Source: Sequoia sempervirens
Lineage: Eukaryota > Streptophyta > Pinopsida > Cupressales > Cupressaceae
Reading direction: 5' to 3'
DNA: 64,000 nt
Assembly: GCA_007258455.2 (NCBI GenBank)
Contig: VDFB02262610.1
Location: 124,001-188,000 of the forward strand
Shown: one piece after another, positions 26,457-37,808 of the stretch
How positions within the stretch are numbered: the stretch's first letter is position 1
Layout of the letters: the number at the start of each line of letters is the position of its first letter
Made by a program: the position numbers and the translations under genes
The notes under the pieces: model-generated
Database searches by the model: none
The model's input: only the letters and a program-made list of their open reading frames with translations
Told to the model about the DNA's origin: nothing

Positions 26457-27694
26457 GAGTAGTTCTCCATCTGAGAAATGGTTCTTCATTGTTGTTGGTT
26501 TGGGATCTTGGTATTATTCGGCAAGAAGGTAATATTGAAAATTCTAAAGGGAACAGACCAACATATTATTCTCATAATGTAGTTGTGATTATTTGCTTAT
26601 GTGTTGGGAAATGTCTCCCATTGAAAGTTAGTATGTCGGATCTGAAGTATATTTATATGAAGATTGGTATGCATAAAAAGAAGGTTTCTTGGAGAGTTAA
26701 GTCCCAAAATTTCAGTCCTTTGACTATTGCTACCTTCTTTTTTTGTCATTGGTTCTTTATTTCTGATCATAAATTGGTGTTCTGGGAAGGAAATATGATC
26801 AGAAGTTGGTCTATGGTGGCGTTGGGACCTTCGATAGGGGTGCCACCAGCCTTATTCAAAAGCAGATATGCTTATTTTGTTGGAGATTTTTCATATTGCA
26901 GCTGTTGTTTATTGTTTGGGATGCTGATTTTTCATAAATCAAATTTCAAAAAGTCTAAATCAGACTTGTTAGTTGGTTGGTATTTCCATTTTTTGACCTT
27001 CTAGTCTACTATTAGGACTGATTTTGAGCCTCAAATGAGAAAAGGATTGTTTCAGTGCAGCCAAAATTCATGTATGGGATGTTCTCTAATGTTTAACAGT
27101 GTCCTTTTCTGTGTTTTCTCCTATACCAATGTTTGGGGCAGCAAGTTGGAAACTGATTTGGTTCACCAGTTGGAGAATCATGAGGTGAAATTTGTAAGTC
27201 TTTCATGGAGTTATCTCAGTTATATCAGTTTGCTTCAAAGAAGGCATTATACGTCTTCATGGAATTTTGAGGACGTGACGGAGGATCTCTTGCAAGGATT
27301 TGCTCTTTCCTTTGCAAGAAGTGTTGGTAGAGTCACATATGTTGTTGTGACTATGTTTGATGCTATGAGGAGTTATGTTGAGGAGCATGTTTATGAGTTG
27401 AGTAGTCTTTTCTTCTTAATGCTCGAGAATGTGTTTGACATTGGCTTTGCAGATTTTAACTCCTCAAAGTTTTTAGGACATGAGATGCTGCAAGATTATG
27501 ATTTTAGTTTTTTTAGGACTGTCAGATTAAGCCACATGATTGGAGGGAAGACAGAGCAGTCTTGGAATATTGGTTATGTTTGTGTGATCAGAGTGGTGCA
27601 GCATCAGCATGGTAGGTCTTTACAGAGATGGATTTGGGACCCTAGGAACCTACTTGGCATAGTAAGGATCAAGCTGTTTCTTGGAGAGTGGTAG
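26426..27694 (+). other. Long open stretch with one stop, unknown
   Basis: One frame stays open for about 420 codons, interrupted only by a stop at 27002-27004. It overlaps the previous ORF by 31 bases in another frame. The conceptual product is hydrophobic and aromatic-rich and matches no family I know. In AT-rich DNA such openness is unusual, but it could reflect a recently decayed ORF or chance. It ends about 40 bases before the polypurine tract. Confidence 0.3.
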
Positions 27695-27718
27695 CATTGC
27701 TTGAGGACAAGCAATTTT

Positions 27719-27730
27719 AGGAAGGGTGGA
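27719..27730 (+). other. Polypurine tract of the PDS5-carrying element
   Basis: AGGAAGGGTGGA lies a few bases upstream of the 3' LTR start at 27737. It is preceded by GCTTGAGGACAAGCA, a motif commonly seen just before the 3' LTR of plant retrotransposons. It serves as the plus-strand priming site. Confidence 0.75.
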
Positions 27731-27736
27731 CTATAA

Positions 27737-29861
27737 TGTCCCCATTTTAGCCCTATGTTCTTCAATTGGATTTAGCCTATTTCTGGAAATCCGTAGGCTA
27801 AGCTAAAGCAAAAAATTAGGGTTTCCTCTTTCAGATGCTTTTTCAAGGGTTTGCATGTAAAAGGTTTCTAGGTTTTTCTGGGTTTTCAGAGACCTCCAGG
27901 GTGATGTGACATGCATCTGATTTTGACATCCTTTCCGGGCACTTACTATTTATAGCAAGTCATGATGGCTACCCGGTTTGTGCTCAAATGATATTTGGAA
28001 ACACTCACTATTTTTAGTAAGTTTTGTTTACTGCTCATTGGTGTACAGATGAGGTTTTGCAAACTTACTATTTATAGCAGTTTGCTATTTTTGGTAAGTC
28101 TATCTTTGGGCAATATTATTCTAGCAGCAGCTCAATCAGTTGCAGTTCAGTTTGGTTGGTCAGTTTGGCTTTCTGTTGATTTTGAAGTTAACTTACTATT
28201 TTTGGCATTTTCTATTTTTAGTAAGTTCATTTTTGGCAGAAGCATCATCATCAACTTGGTTCAGTTTGGCATTTGTCAGTTTTCTATTTTTAGCAATTCA
28301 TCAGTTGCAACTTGGGCATTGTATTTGGTTATCTCCTGGACTGAGTTTTAGACTTAGTCAATTTTCATGTCTTGAAGTTGTACCCCACACCTAGGCTTGA
28401 TGACTTCAAGTTTTTTTAAAGAAGCGGACATTAAGGGGTCAAGTGAGCATTTAATTATTTAATAAATGCTTTATTGTTGCAATATGGAAATGGACGCCTA
28501 AAGGGGAAGTTGAATGATATTTTAATATTTCAAAAAGTAAATTGCTAAAAGGTGGCATCCCTCTTGGAAGTTGAAGTGATTCAACTTATTGAAATTTGAA
28601 GAGTCTCTTGTTGCTTCATTTTCCAACTAAAGCCTATATATTGATGTTTTATGATGAGTTGATTATGTTATGTTTTGGAAAGCAAAGTTATGTTGCTGGT
28701 TTGAAATCCAGAATCCGGCTAAGGGAAAGCTTAGCAAATTTACTCCACTCTTTGGGCCTGAAACTATGGTTCCCTAGGTGGTGGACTGAGAGTGTGCTTC
28801 ATCCAAAAGTACTATTGAGCATTATTGTGGAGTTTTGGTGAGATTTTTCCAGATTTCATATTGTTGGTTTATCATGGCTGAAAGTGATTTTTGTATACAG
28901 CTTTTAGTATGAATTTTATTTGGTTCTAGGTACTTGATCATTGCATTTCTATGATAGAGGCGACCATATTTGGAGGTTATCAGAATTTAATTCCAAGTTG
29001 TAGATTTTATCAAGCAAAAATCACCCTTGCAAGGAGGTCGTACCTTTTTGGAGAGCATTGGGATTTGCGCATAAATTAATGGCTGAGTTTAGATGTTTTA
29101 TCATTGCAAATTGGGTGCCAACCTCCTAGTGACTCATTGCACTTTGTTTCAGCTCATTCAAAGGTAATTTGAAAGAGTTATGAGTATTTCATTGATGTAC
29201 AGTTTGCTGGTCTGATTTTCTATTAACATTGTTTCTATATCAGACTTATTAAATAATTGTACTTGCTGGTTTGAGCTTCAATTCTTCATCTTATATCATT
29301 GTAAATATTATAGGAAGTGATACTCTAACTGTTTAATGTTTTTGGAAGATTGTCTATTCTATTTGCAGGTGTTCTTATTCTTTGTAAAGCTAGTTAGTAG
29401 TACTAGTAGCTCTTCCTTTACTTGCTGCAATTTTATATCTGTTTTACACTCCCACAATTGAGTGGTTGAGTTTTTAGAATAAACATACATCTTGTTTGTA
29501 ATTTCCCCCCACGTTATAAGTGGTTGTGTGGACAGTATTCCCCCCACGTTAATAAGTGGAAGAGTGGATTTAAAGGCTGGCTTGCCACCTAATAATTGTT
29601 GTAAACTCACCCACTGAATAAGTGGAGTATTCCCACTGCTTGTGGATGCCTACACCAACAAATGAATTGTACTTTCAGCTCTATTTATGCCTAACGATCC
29701 TCTGACCATATGCTATCACCTCGCCCACATTGGGATCTTGGTGAACATTCTTGGTTAGAGTTATCTTCTTTGTTGGTTTACATTTTAGAGCTAACGCTAA
29801 TCAGTGTTTGGTTGCTGATTTGAATGTTAATTTTGAGAAAAAATTAAGGGGGAATATTTCA
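27737..29861 (+). mobile_element. 3' LTR of the PDS5-carrying LTR element
   Basis: This 2125-bp LTR starts TGTCCCCATTTT and ends GGAATATTTCA. It is nearly identical to the 5' LTR over its last 1.3 kb and clearly different over its first 0.8 kb. The flanking five bases differ (CTCAA at 21911-21915 and ATAAC at 29862-29866), so no target duplication is evident. The repeat-complex unit broken at 21910 does continue in register at 29862. Confidence 0.88.
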
Positions 29862-29945
29862 ATAACAGTGAGCAAAACTTCTAGTTATTAAGTATCACAA
29901 ATAGACAGACGAGCCACTCACTAGTAGTACACCGTTCCTATGGCT
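29862..29945 (+). repeat. Repeat-complex unit resuming after the LTR element
   Basis: ACTTCTAGTTATTAAGTATC and the following bases match the blocks at about 8365, 20850 and 21575. The unit on the left flank (to 21910) is the part that precedes this block elsewhere (compare 21170-21230). The LTR element therefore landed inside a pre-existing unit. Confidence 0.7.
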
Positions 29946-32130
29946 TGTAATGCCTAATCATGAAAGCTGTCAAAAATAATATTGTAAAATGAAACAATAG
30001 ACTAATCAATTGAATATTAAGTATAAACCAAGCAATGCCTCTTTAACAAGCCCTGACATACATGGACTAAGATAGCTAAGCAAAGCAAGAGAACCACTAA
30101 TAAAAAAAAACATTATCGAACATTCTTATTTATAAATTGATTTGAGCATCAATTACATCATGCTAATCATTATACATTACAGTCACTTCGAAATGACTCA
30201 AAGAGGAGTTATTTTTTTACTAACTGTTCACTATTTCAAAACAGAACAGACCGCACAACATAATTCTTGTAATACATTTAATTTTCATGTGATTCAAGTT
30301 TCTAGAATTAAGAGCAAATTCGAATCCAACGTTTCAGTAGCTACAAAAAAATTTCACCTTGAGAGCGACACTTTTAGTAAAAATATGTTCCCATCCTCTC
30401 CTTAACTCTGTAGAATTCTTTGGTACCTTCAGTCACAAAAGAAACCTCCATTCATTACGATTAAAGATTTGGGGCTTAATAAGAATCTTTATGTTTCTTT
30501 TAATTGCACTAGTTTACAAGGCATATTATTGTAAATGCCTAAACTAGGCATCTTTTAAACTTGACATTTATATTTTGAGATGTTGTACCCTTCAGGGTAA
30601 GCTACAACGCCAAAATTTCACTGTTACCTACATTCTAATTCGCTATTGACATTGAAATTTTTAATACAATAGTAATATACAAGTCTTTATTCGCTATGAG
30701 AACTGGAACTCAATCTTGAAAAGGATGGCTTGCTAATCTGTTCCAGTAATAACTTCAATTCTTAAAAGAAACTGTCTCCAGTACCTTTAATATGATTAGA
30801 ACCATTATTCACAATGAATATATATATAATACATTTATTTCAAGTTCTATTCAAGCCTGGTTGAAGGAATTCAAAGCGAATTTGAGTGATACAAAATTTG
30901 TAGTAAATCTTTCTTTATAAATATACATAACTATGCAAGAGAGCTTTACCGAGTGCCATCAACTCTTTTTTGAAATTAGATGACTCAATTCAGTTTGACG
31001 TCCTGAATCCCTTGTTGTATTTGTCTTTTTTTTAGAACTTGACGGATTTTAACCAGAGCATAGATGCAAATCTTCACAACTAAGATCAGATATCCCTAAT
31101 GCAACGCTAAGATGGTTTTAAAACAAATCACTTCACTATTTCTTTTGAAAACCTCGCCAAGGAGATCAAGAAATGGTTACAAATGCTTTAAGAGAGAGAT
31201 ATCGAGTTTATTTACTTGTAACTGTTCTTCCAAATAGCCGCAGAGGAATACTTCTTAATGTTCACTTCCTCTGCTGAATTTTGTCCATCCCTGAAAGAGA
31301 GTTTCTTCTTTTTTGCATGCAACTTAGGTAGTTAGTAACAAAATGGTAATTTTTAACAGAGGTAAATTTTGTTTATGTTGATTTAAATTTTAAATCTTTC
31401 TTTCACTCTCCACCCAACCACCCCAAGCTCATCGCTAGCTCACATAGAGCAGTGACTTCTTCGAAAGCTCACACAGAGAAATTTTATTTTCTTAAGCTCA
31501 CACAAAGCAATCCATGACTCACACAAAGTCGCACTGGCTCACATAGAGTGCTAACATATTTGAACCAAAATAAATCTTGAACTACCATTAACAATTTAAT
31601 AATTTCACTATTGACTAAATATAGCTAATCTTGAACTTCATTAAAATCTAAAATTTTCATGATTTAAAACTAAAATAAAATTTCAATCATGAATCAACTA
31701 CCTTACCTTATTTTTTCCATTTTGTTCTTCTCTTTTCCTTTCTTAATCATTTCTGCTTCTCTTATTCATTCTACAACCCTTTTTTTTCCAAAAAAACCCA
31801 TTTTTTCTCCACTCCCGCATAACCAACTTCTCTATTTCTTGAAATTGATAATAATACCACAAAACAAAATAGGAACCATACGGGTCCAAATATAGACATC
31901 CCATTAAAACAATAAAACTATTTTATATTTAATTAAATCCTTATTACCATGTTTTTCACATAAGCAATACTTTATATTGTTAACATGTCATGATCTAAAT
32001 AAATAAAATAATAATAATAATTGTCCCATGTTCATCATTAGACATATTTATTTTTTCCAAGAAAAGAAGATCCCAACAAGCCAAAATTCCTATGACCCTA
32101 CACGGCTCCTCCCCCGTTCAAGCGTTGCAC
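29946..32130. other. Unassigned stretch interrupting the repeat complex
   Basis: The repeat unit stops after CACCGTTCCT at about 29940 and resumes near 32135. In between is 2.2 kb of AT-rich DNA without a supported ORF. It may be an insertion. A short shared CCGTTC occurs at both edges, which is too weak to prove a target duplication. Positions 31425-31555 hold five spaced copies of a CTCACAYARAG motif. Confidence 0.4.
31425..31555. repeat. Short interspersed motif CTCACAYARAG, five copies
   Basis: GCTCACATAGAG, GCTCACACAGAG, GCTCACACAAAG, ACTCACACAAAG and GCTCACATAGAG occur within 130 bp at irregular spacing. The DNA between copies is not repeated. No function is assigned. Confidence 0.55.
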
Positions 32131-32640
32131 AAAATAACAAACATTGAAGAAAACAATCCAGAGCTAAAAACACACAAGCTTCTCAAAAAAAAAATGAGAA
32201 TAAGCACAAACCGACACTCACCTGAGATTTCATGAATTAATTATCCATTCTCTACTTGTGTTCCTGTCAATTGTCCAACACATCTCCCAAAGTTTGCATT
32301 TAGTGCATTAACACATGCATTCACTGCTTCAGTACCCACTAGCCCGCCACCAAAGCTCGCACAATTTGCATACACTGATTAAATATTTGCCACAATATAT
32401 AATGTCCCCCTATTTTCCTAATTTACTTTTAAACGAAAATGAAAAATATGCCTACTCCAACCAATAGAAAAAGAGATAAACCATAATTTTCAAGCACAAA
32501 AAATATGTGCTTAAACCCCAACTATAGGGAAACGACAAAAATATTTAAAATAATATAATTTCATTGGACAAGAAACTATTTGAAAAGTAAATTCAATGAA
32601 TGCAATAGTAAACTTGCCTATCGGCATGAACTAATAATTA
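32131..32640 (+). repeat. Repeat-complex units
   Basis: This stretch contains AGAGCTAAAAACACACAAGC, TTTCATGAATTAATTATCCA and CTACTCCAACCAATAGAAAA. The order is the same as at 12180-12580 and 20940-21060. From 32640 to 33382 there is AT-rich DNA with no supported feature. Confidence 0.65.
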
Positions 32641-33382
32641 ACAAATCACAAATGTTATGCAAAGAATTTAAGAGGAAGGTTCTAAATGGTCAACAAATAG
32701 AGCCTTACCCTAGAGATACATCTAGTTGATATCATAACATTTTCATCATTTAAGTTGCCACTTTTAATTATAACTAAGTTATTGTGATGAACATGTAATA
32801 CACTAAAGCAAACATGTTTTCTCTACCTAAACAAAGCAACAAGCTCATAATTAAAAAGAAAAATAAAGAAACAAAAATAAGGGTTCTAAATAGTTAACAA
32901 AGATTGTGGGGCCTTAGCTTGGAAACACACAATCGATATCATGAAAATCACATTTTTCATTTCTTGTTGGCTCATTTTTAGGATATTTTCTTTCAAAACA
33001 TTTTATTTTTTGTGTGCTTAGGCTATGTCCCATAGAGGGAGGGCTTCCTAAAACATCTCAACATTTTGTTGATAATTTTTAGGATTTTTTATAAGCATGG
33101 GGTCCCATGGATTTTGTAATAATGAGTAAGCTTAAAAATTTAAGCTCCAAAATTTTAGGACATTAGTGGTCTCATGATTATTTTTAACAACACAGAATGC
33201 TAAATATACAATTATATCACTAAATCTAAAAATTATTGATAAGAATTTTTAAAATATAGATGAATGACATGTGATAGCAAGATTTTAGGTGTAATAACCC
33301 CACTATTCTACTCAAAAGAAATGTCAATGTTTAAACCACAAGTGAATAATTCATGATGCCATCACATAGCAATAAAAATTTT

Positions 33383-33399
33383 CTTGTAATTCAAAGACT
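33383..33399. repeat. Target site duplication of the LINE, left copy
   Basis: CTTGTAATTCAAAGACT, 17 bases, is identical to 39560-39576. It abuts the poly-T end (33399-33412), which is the minus-strand poly-A tail. Confidence 0.93.
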
Positions 33400-33512
33400 T
33401 TTTTTTTTTTTTAAAGAAGGGGTAAAAATTTTATTCAATCAAATCCAAAGTACAAGGAAAAGGCCAGCGGCCCACCAGAACAAGACCACCACTAGAACAA
33501 ACAACAACAACA

Positions 33513-36500
33513 CTACATATTCCTGTCTTCCACTAATAACCCCTCCAGGGTCCTAAGATGATCAGAAGGTAACTCATCCCTTCCACTAATATCCCAACCA
33601 TCCACATTCTCAGAGGCCCACTTTGCCAGACAATCAACCACTCTGTTCCATTCTCTAGGGATATGACAAAAGGCGACAGAATCCAAGGAACTGCAAAAAC
33701 TCAGAATCTGTCTGACCATAGAGGCTAATTGCCAACTAACATCATCCAAAATCTGGTTGTTCAGCATATCCACAACAATATGAGAATTAGACTCACAGAT
33801 GATCCTCCTCCAGCCTAAAGAGCATCCCCGCTCAACTACAAGCTTAATAGCAAGGGCCTCCATCAGATTATTAGAGTGCTGACCTTTGTAAATAGAGAAT
33901 AAAAAAACTGCACCACCATCATTACCTCTACCAATACCCCCAACACCAGCATGACCAGGGTTCCCACGAGAAGAACCATCAGTATTAATCTTTAGGACCC
34001 CCACCAAGGGAGGCATCCACCTCCCATCCCGACAGACCCGTTTCCTGACATGACGGGGTCTTCTTTTGGCAAGGCATCCCCTTCTACTATCCCCCAGGTT
34101 CAAATTCTGCAAAATAGCAAGATCACCAGGGTCAGTATTTTCAGACATATCACACTTCTAAATAGAAATAGTCTCTTGAAGCCTGCTAATTATCTTATTC
34201 CACAATTGGAAACTTCCCAATTTGGAGCCACAAAAAACTCTACGGTTCCTCTCCAGCCAAAGGTTACAGAGAATGAAAATAGGCCCAAGAGACCAGGCCA
34301 CCTGCAAGAAAGAAGTCTTCGTTGAAGGCCTGCCCAAACTCTCCCAAAAATCAATTAGGGAGGTAGCATGAATACAACCATGATGCCAAGCCTCCCACCA
34401 TCTATGCCATATCTCTCTAGAAAAAGGGCAAAGAAAGAACAAGTGGGAGGTACATTCCTCACTGTGCGAGCAAAGGAAGCAAATAGAAGGTCCCTGAAAA
34501 CCTCGCTTGCAAAGATTTTCCCAAGTGAGGCACTTCTTCTAAGCAACCAACCATAAGAAAAAATTGCATTTGGGCCAAGAAAAGTTGTCCCAAACCTTCT
34601 TCCACCAGTGCACCTCAGCTAGACCATGTAAGTTCCTGTCAAGCATAGCATAGCCTTGAGCAACAGTAAATTTACCTTTGGGACTAGGACTCCAAGCCAA
34701 AACGTCCCTCTCATTAAGGGAGCTACAGAGCCTGCCCTCCAAAACTCTAGTAAGAACAACACGATCCTCATCAGAACCACCCATGGGCCACTCCTGTGGG
34801 TCCTTCCAGCAAGCCACCACCATCTGACCAATACGCTTGATTGTTTTAAAATGCTCCACCTTAGTCCAACCAGCATCAAAAAAAATATGGCAAAGAGGTT
34901 GAAGCTGAGGGAAGCTAGAAAGAATGGGAGGGTGGACATCCCAAGAGTCCTGCCAAAATAGAGCATCAGAGCCTCTATTACAGATCTAGAAGAGACCTTG
35001 CTTAATCAGCTGAGCTCCCTTCCTAAGGGTATCCCAAATACAAGAACCTTTACCCAGCAAAGCAAGTCGTGACACATCAAGGCTATCAGCACCAGGAAGA
35101 TACTTGTGGGCAAGAATGTTGGCCCAATCCTGATCCTGATTGTTGCACCACCTCCAGTACAACTTGGCAGCCAAGGTCATGACAGCAAGAGCCATAGACC
35201 TAAGACCAAGGCCCCCAACATGCTTCAGCCTGCAGACAGACTCCCACTTGACTAAACTCCACTTTGAGGAAAGAAGGCTGCCAGACCAAAGAAATTTATG
35301 AGATAGAGCATCAAACTCCTTCATGAAGGTGGAAGGGGGAACCTACACACAACACCTATAAATGGGGAGAGACTGCACCACAGTCTTTAGAAGAACCACT
35401 CTCCCAACAGAAGATAACCATCTATAAGTCCAATGACTAACCTTACTCCAAAATTTATCCAAAATCCCCTGCCAGAAATCTCTACGTTGAGATCCAAAAG
35501 CCAAAGGGATCCCAAGGTACATCAAGGGAAGAGAACCGATCTGAAATCTAAGGATCATAGCAATCCTGCTTTGAATAAGCTGAGGAGTATTAAAGAAATA
35601 AATGGAGGATTTGTCATCATTAATACAATGACCTGAAGCCTTCAAATAGATGTCTAAAGCTCTCCTGAAGTTCATTGTCTCACTAATTCTAGCCATGCCC
35701 ATCAACCCGGTATCATCCACAAACTGAAGATGAGAGTAGGAAGGAAGAGAATTGTTCCAGATCCACCCTTGGATAAGACCCTGCCTCACCTGAGATTTAA
35801 TAAATCTTCCAAGACCCTCTGCCATGATAATGAATAAATAAGGAGATAACGGGTCCCCTTGCCGGAGTCCCCGAGAAGCACTAAAAAAATCTGAAGGTTC
35901 CCCATTAATGAGAACCAAGAAGGAGGACGAGGTCATACAACTAAGAACCCAATTCACCCACTCCTCATCGAAGCCAAAAGCCAAGAGAATTTTCTATAAG
36001 AATTCCCAGCTCACCCGATCATAAGCTTTAGCCATGTCAAGTTTAATAAACATAGCCTTCTCCTTAGAGTTAGCCATAGAATGAATAGCTTCCATTGCTA
36101 TCACAACACCATCCAAAATTTGCCTCCCTTCAACAAAACCACCCTGCTCAATAGAGATCAAAGCACCGAGGAGTGGCTTGAGTCTCTTAGCAATCAATTT
36201 GGTGATAATCTTGTAAACAACATTACATAGCGTAATAGGCCTATATTGAACCAGCTAATTAGCCCCCTCCTTCTTAGGTATGAGAGCCAAGAAAGTAGAA
36301 TTCATGGACTTGAGCATCTGTTTGTTCCTATGTGATTCTTGAACCACCTCGAGGAGATCAAACTTTATTATTTCCCAGAACTCCTGAAAGAACTCAATCA
36401 GAAACCCATCTGGGCCAGGAGCCTTACCTTTTTTCATATTAAACACCACTTTCTCCAATTCAGGTAACAAGATAGGACATAAGAGAGCCCTATTCATCTC

Positions 36501-37808
36501 AACAGAGACCAGGTGGGGAATACAATCCAAGATGGCCCTCTCCTCAGCCCTAGCTGCAAGATCCTCCCTAGAAAATAGGTTTGAAAAATAATTGATCGCT
36601 TCCCTGGAAATATCAGCACAGGAAGAGAGCTGAGCCCCTTCAGGTGAAACAAGAGAGGAGATAGAATTCCCCTACCTCCAAGCCTTAACTGAATTATGAA
36701 AGAATGCAGTGTTCCTATCCCCCTCCTGAAGCCAATCAACACGAGATTTATGCTTCCAGGAGATCTCCTCCCGAAGCTCCCACTCTTCTAATCCCTTAAG
36801 AGCCAAGGACTCAACTTTACTTAGATCAAAGGTCAACCCTTGGTCTTGAATCTGACGAGTGATGTTATCCAACTTGGACTAAGCAACCATCTTTTGAGCA
36901 TGAAGGTTCCCAAAACATTGTTTATTCCATCTCTTAAGCCTATACTTCACATGTTGAAGCCTCTTACTAAAAGTAAACATGGCTGTCCCATGGGCAGGCA
37001 TCCCCTCATACTACCAATCCAACATAAGATCATGCAGAGACTGATCTCTTAACCACATCAACTGAAATTTGAAAGAAGGATTTTTGGTGACTCCATAAGC
37101 AGTGACAGAGAGCTTGATAGGCCAGTGATCAGAGCCCCTCCAATCAAGAATTTTTGAACTGGTGATCAACCTACTGTTCATCCAATAGCAGGAAACAAGA
37201 AATCTATCAAGCCTTTCTGAGATAGCCTCAACACCACATCTCCTATTATTCCATGTAAAGACACCATTGGTTGGCTTCACATCAATGAGATTCAAGGAAC
37301 CAATCATATCCCTGAGAAGATTTGCAGAAGGGTCCAACTTGGCTAACCCACCTCATTTTTCATCCAAGCAAGTAACAACATTAAAATCACCAGCTATAAT
37401 CCATGGGAGAAATGGGTCCAAGGCCCAGATGAATCTGATGTGAGCCCAAAGATTTGACTTACCTGAAAGATCAGTAGGAGCACAAATATTGGATAAAAGA
37501 CACCTTTCTCCAGTCTCAAAACTAGAGGCAACCAGAGAAATGGAAGACTGACTAGAAATCCACTATAAGGGGAGAACTTTCCTTAGGTTCCAAAAGCAAG
37601 CCACCCCCCCTGAACTGTTCAAAGCACCCACCCCCTGCCAATTTCCCTGGGGCCAGATACACGAAGCACAATTAGCCAAACCATCTACTATAAGCTTGGT
37701 TTCCTGAATAAAGACAACATCAGGAGACTGAGACTCAATTAATCTATGCACAACCTTTTGTCTAGGGATGCTGTTCAACCCCCTTACATTCCAAGATAAA
37801 ACAATCAT
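33513..37808 (-). pseudogene. LINE ORF2: endonuclease, reverse transcriptase, zinc-binding domain and RNase H
   Basis: ORF2 would nick target DNA and copy the LINE RNA. Domains in order: an exonuclease-endonuclease-phosphatase domain (SWNVRGLN, IQETK, GDFNVV, SDHWPI; about 37800-37090), reverse transcriptase (KGKAPGPDGF near 36430, QGDPLSPYLF near 35850, the catalytic box FVDD near 35720), a zf-RVT zinc-binding region (about 34700-34420), and a plant-type RNase H (NTDGSS, MEAL, ESNS, VVDCLAKWA; 34000-33590). All segments share one frame with no frameshift over 4.3 kb. Eleven in-frame stops break it: TAG at 37563, 37011, 36879, 36672, 36255, 35994, 35343, 34986, 34539 and 34158, and TGA at 37353 (leftmost base given). 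The usual Ala of the FADD/YADD box is Val, and one RNase H catalytic Asp is Asn. Confidence 0.92.

Larger units (their letters stand above)
23960..27736 (+). mobile_element. Internal region of the PDS5-carrying LTR element
   Basis: About 3.8 kb lies between primer site and polypurine tract. No protease, integrase, reverse transcriptase or RNase H motif could be found. Instead, open reading stretches cover most of it: a PDS5-like sequence (24108-24810), an acidic continuation to 25371, a coiled-coil-like ORF (25359-26456) and a further open stretch (26426-27694). The element must have been mobilised by enzymes from another element. It resembles a gene-transducing non-autonomous LTR retrotransposon. 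Confidence 0.8.

Noticed and set aside
26426..27694. env-like or pol-end gene in the PDS5-carrying element
   Set aside because: No signal peptide, transmembrane layout, chromodomain or integrase motif could be seen. Recorded only as an open stretch.
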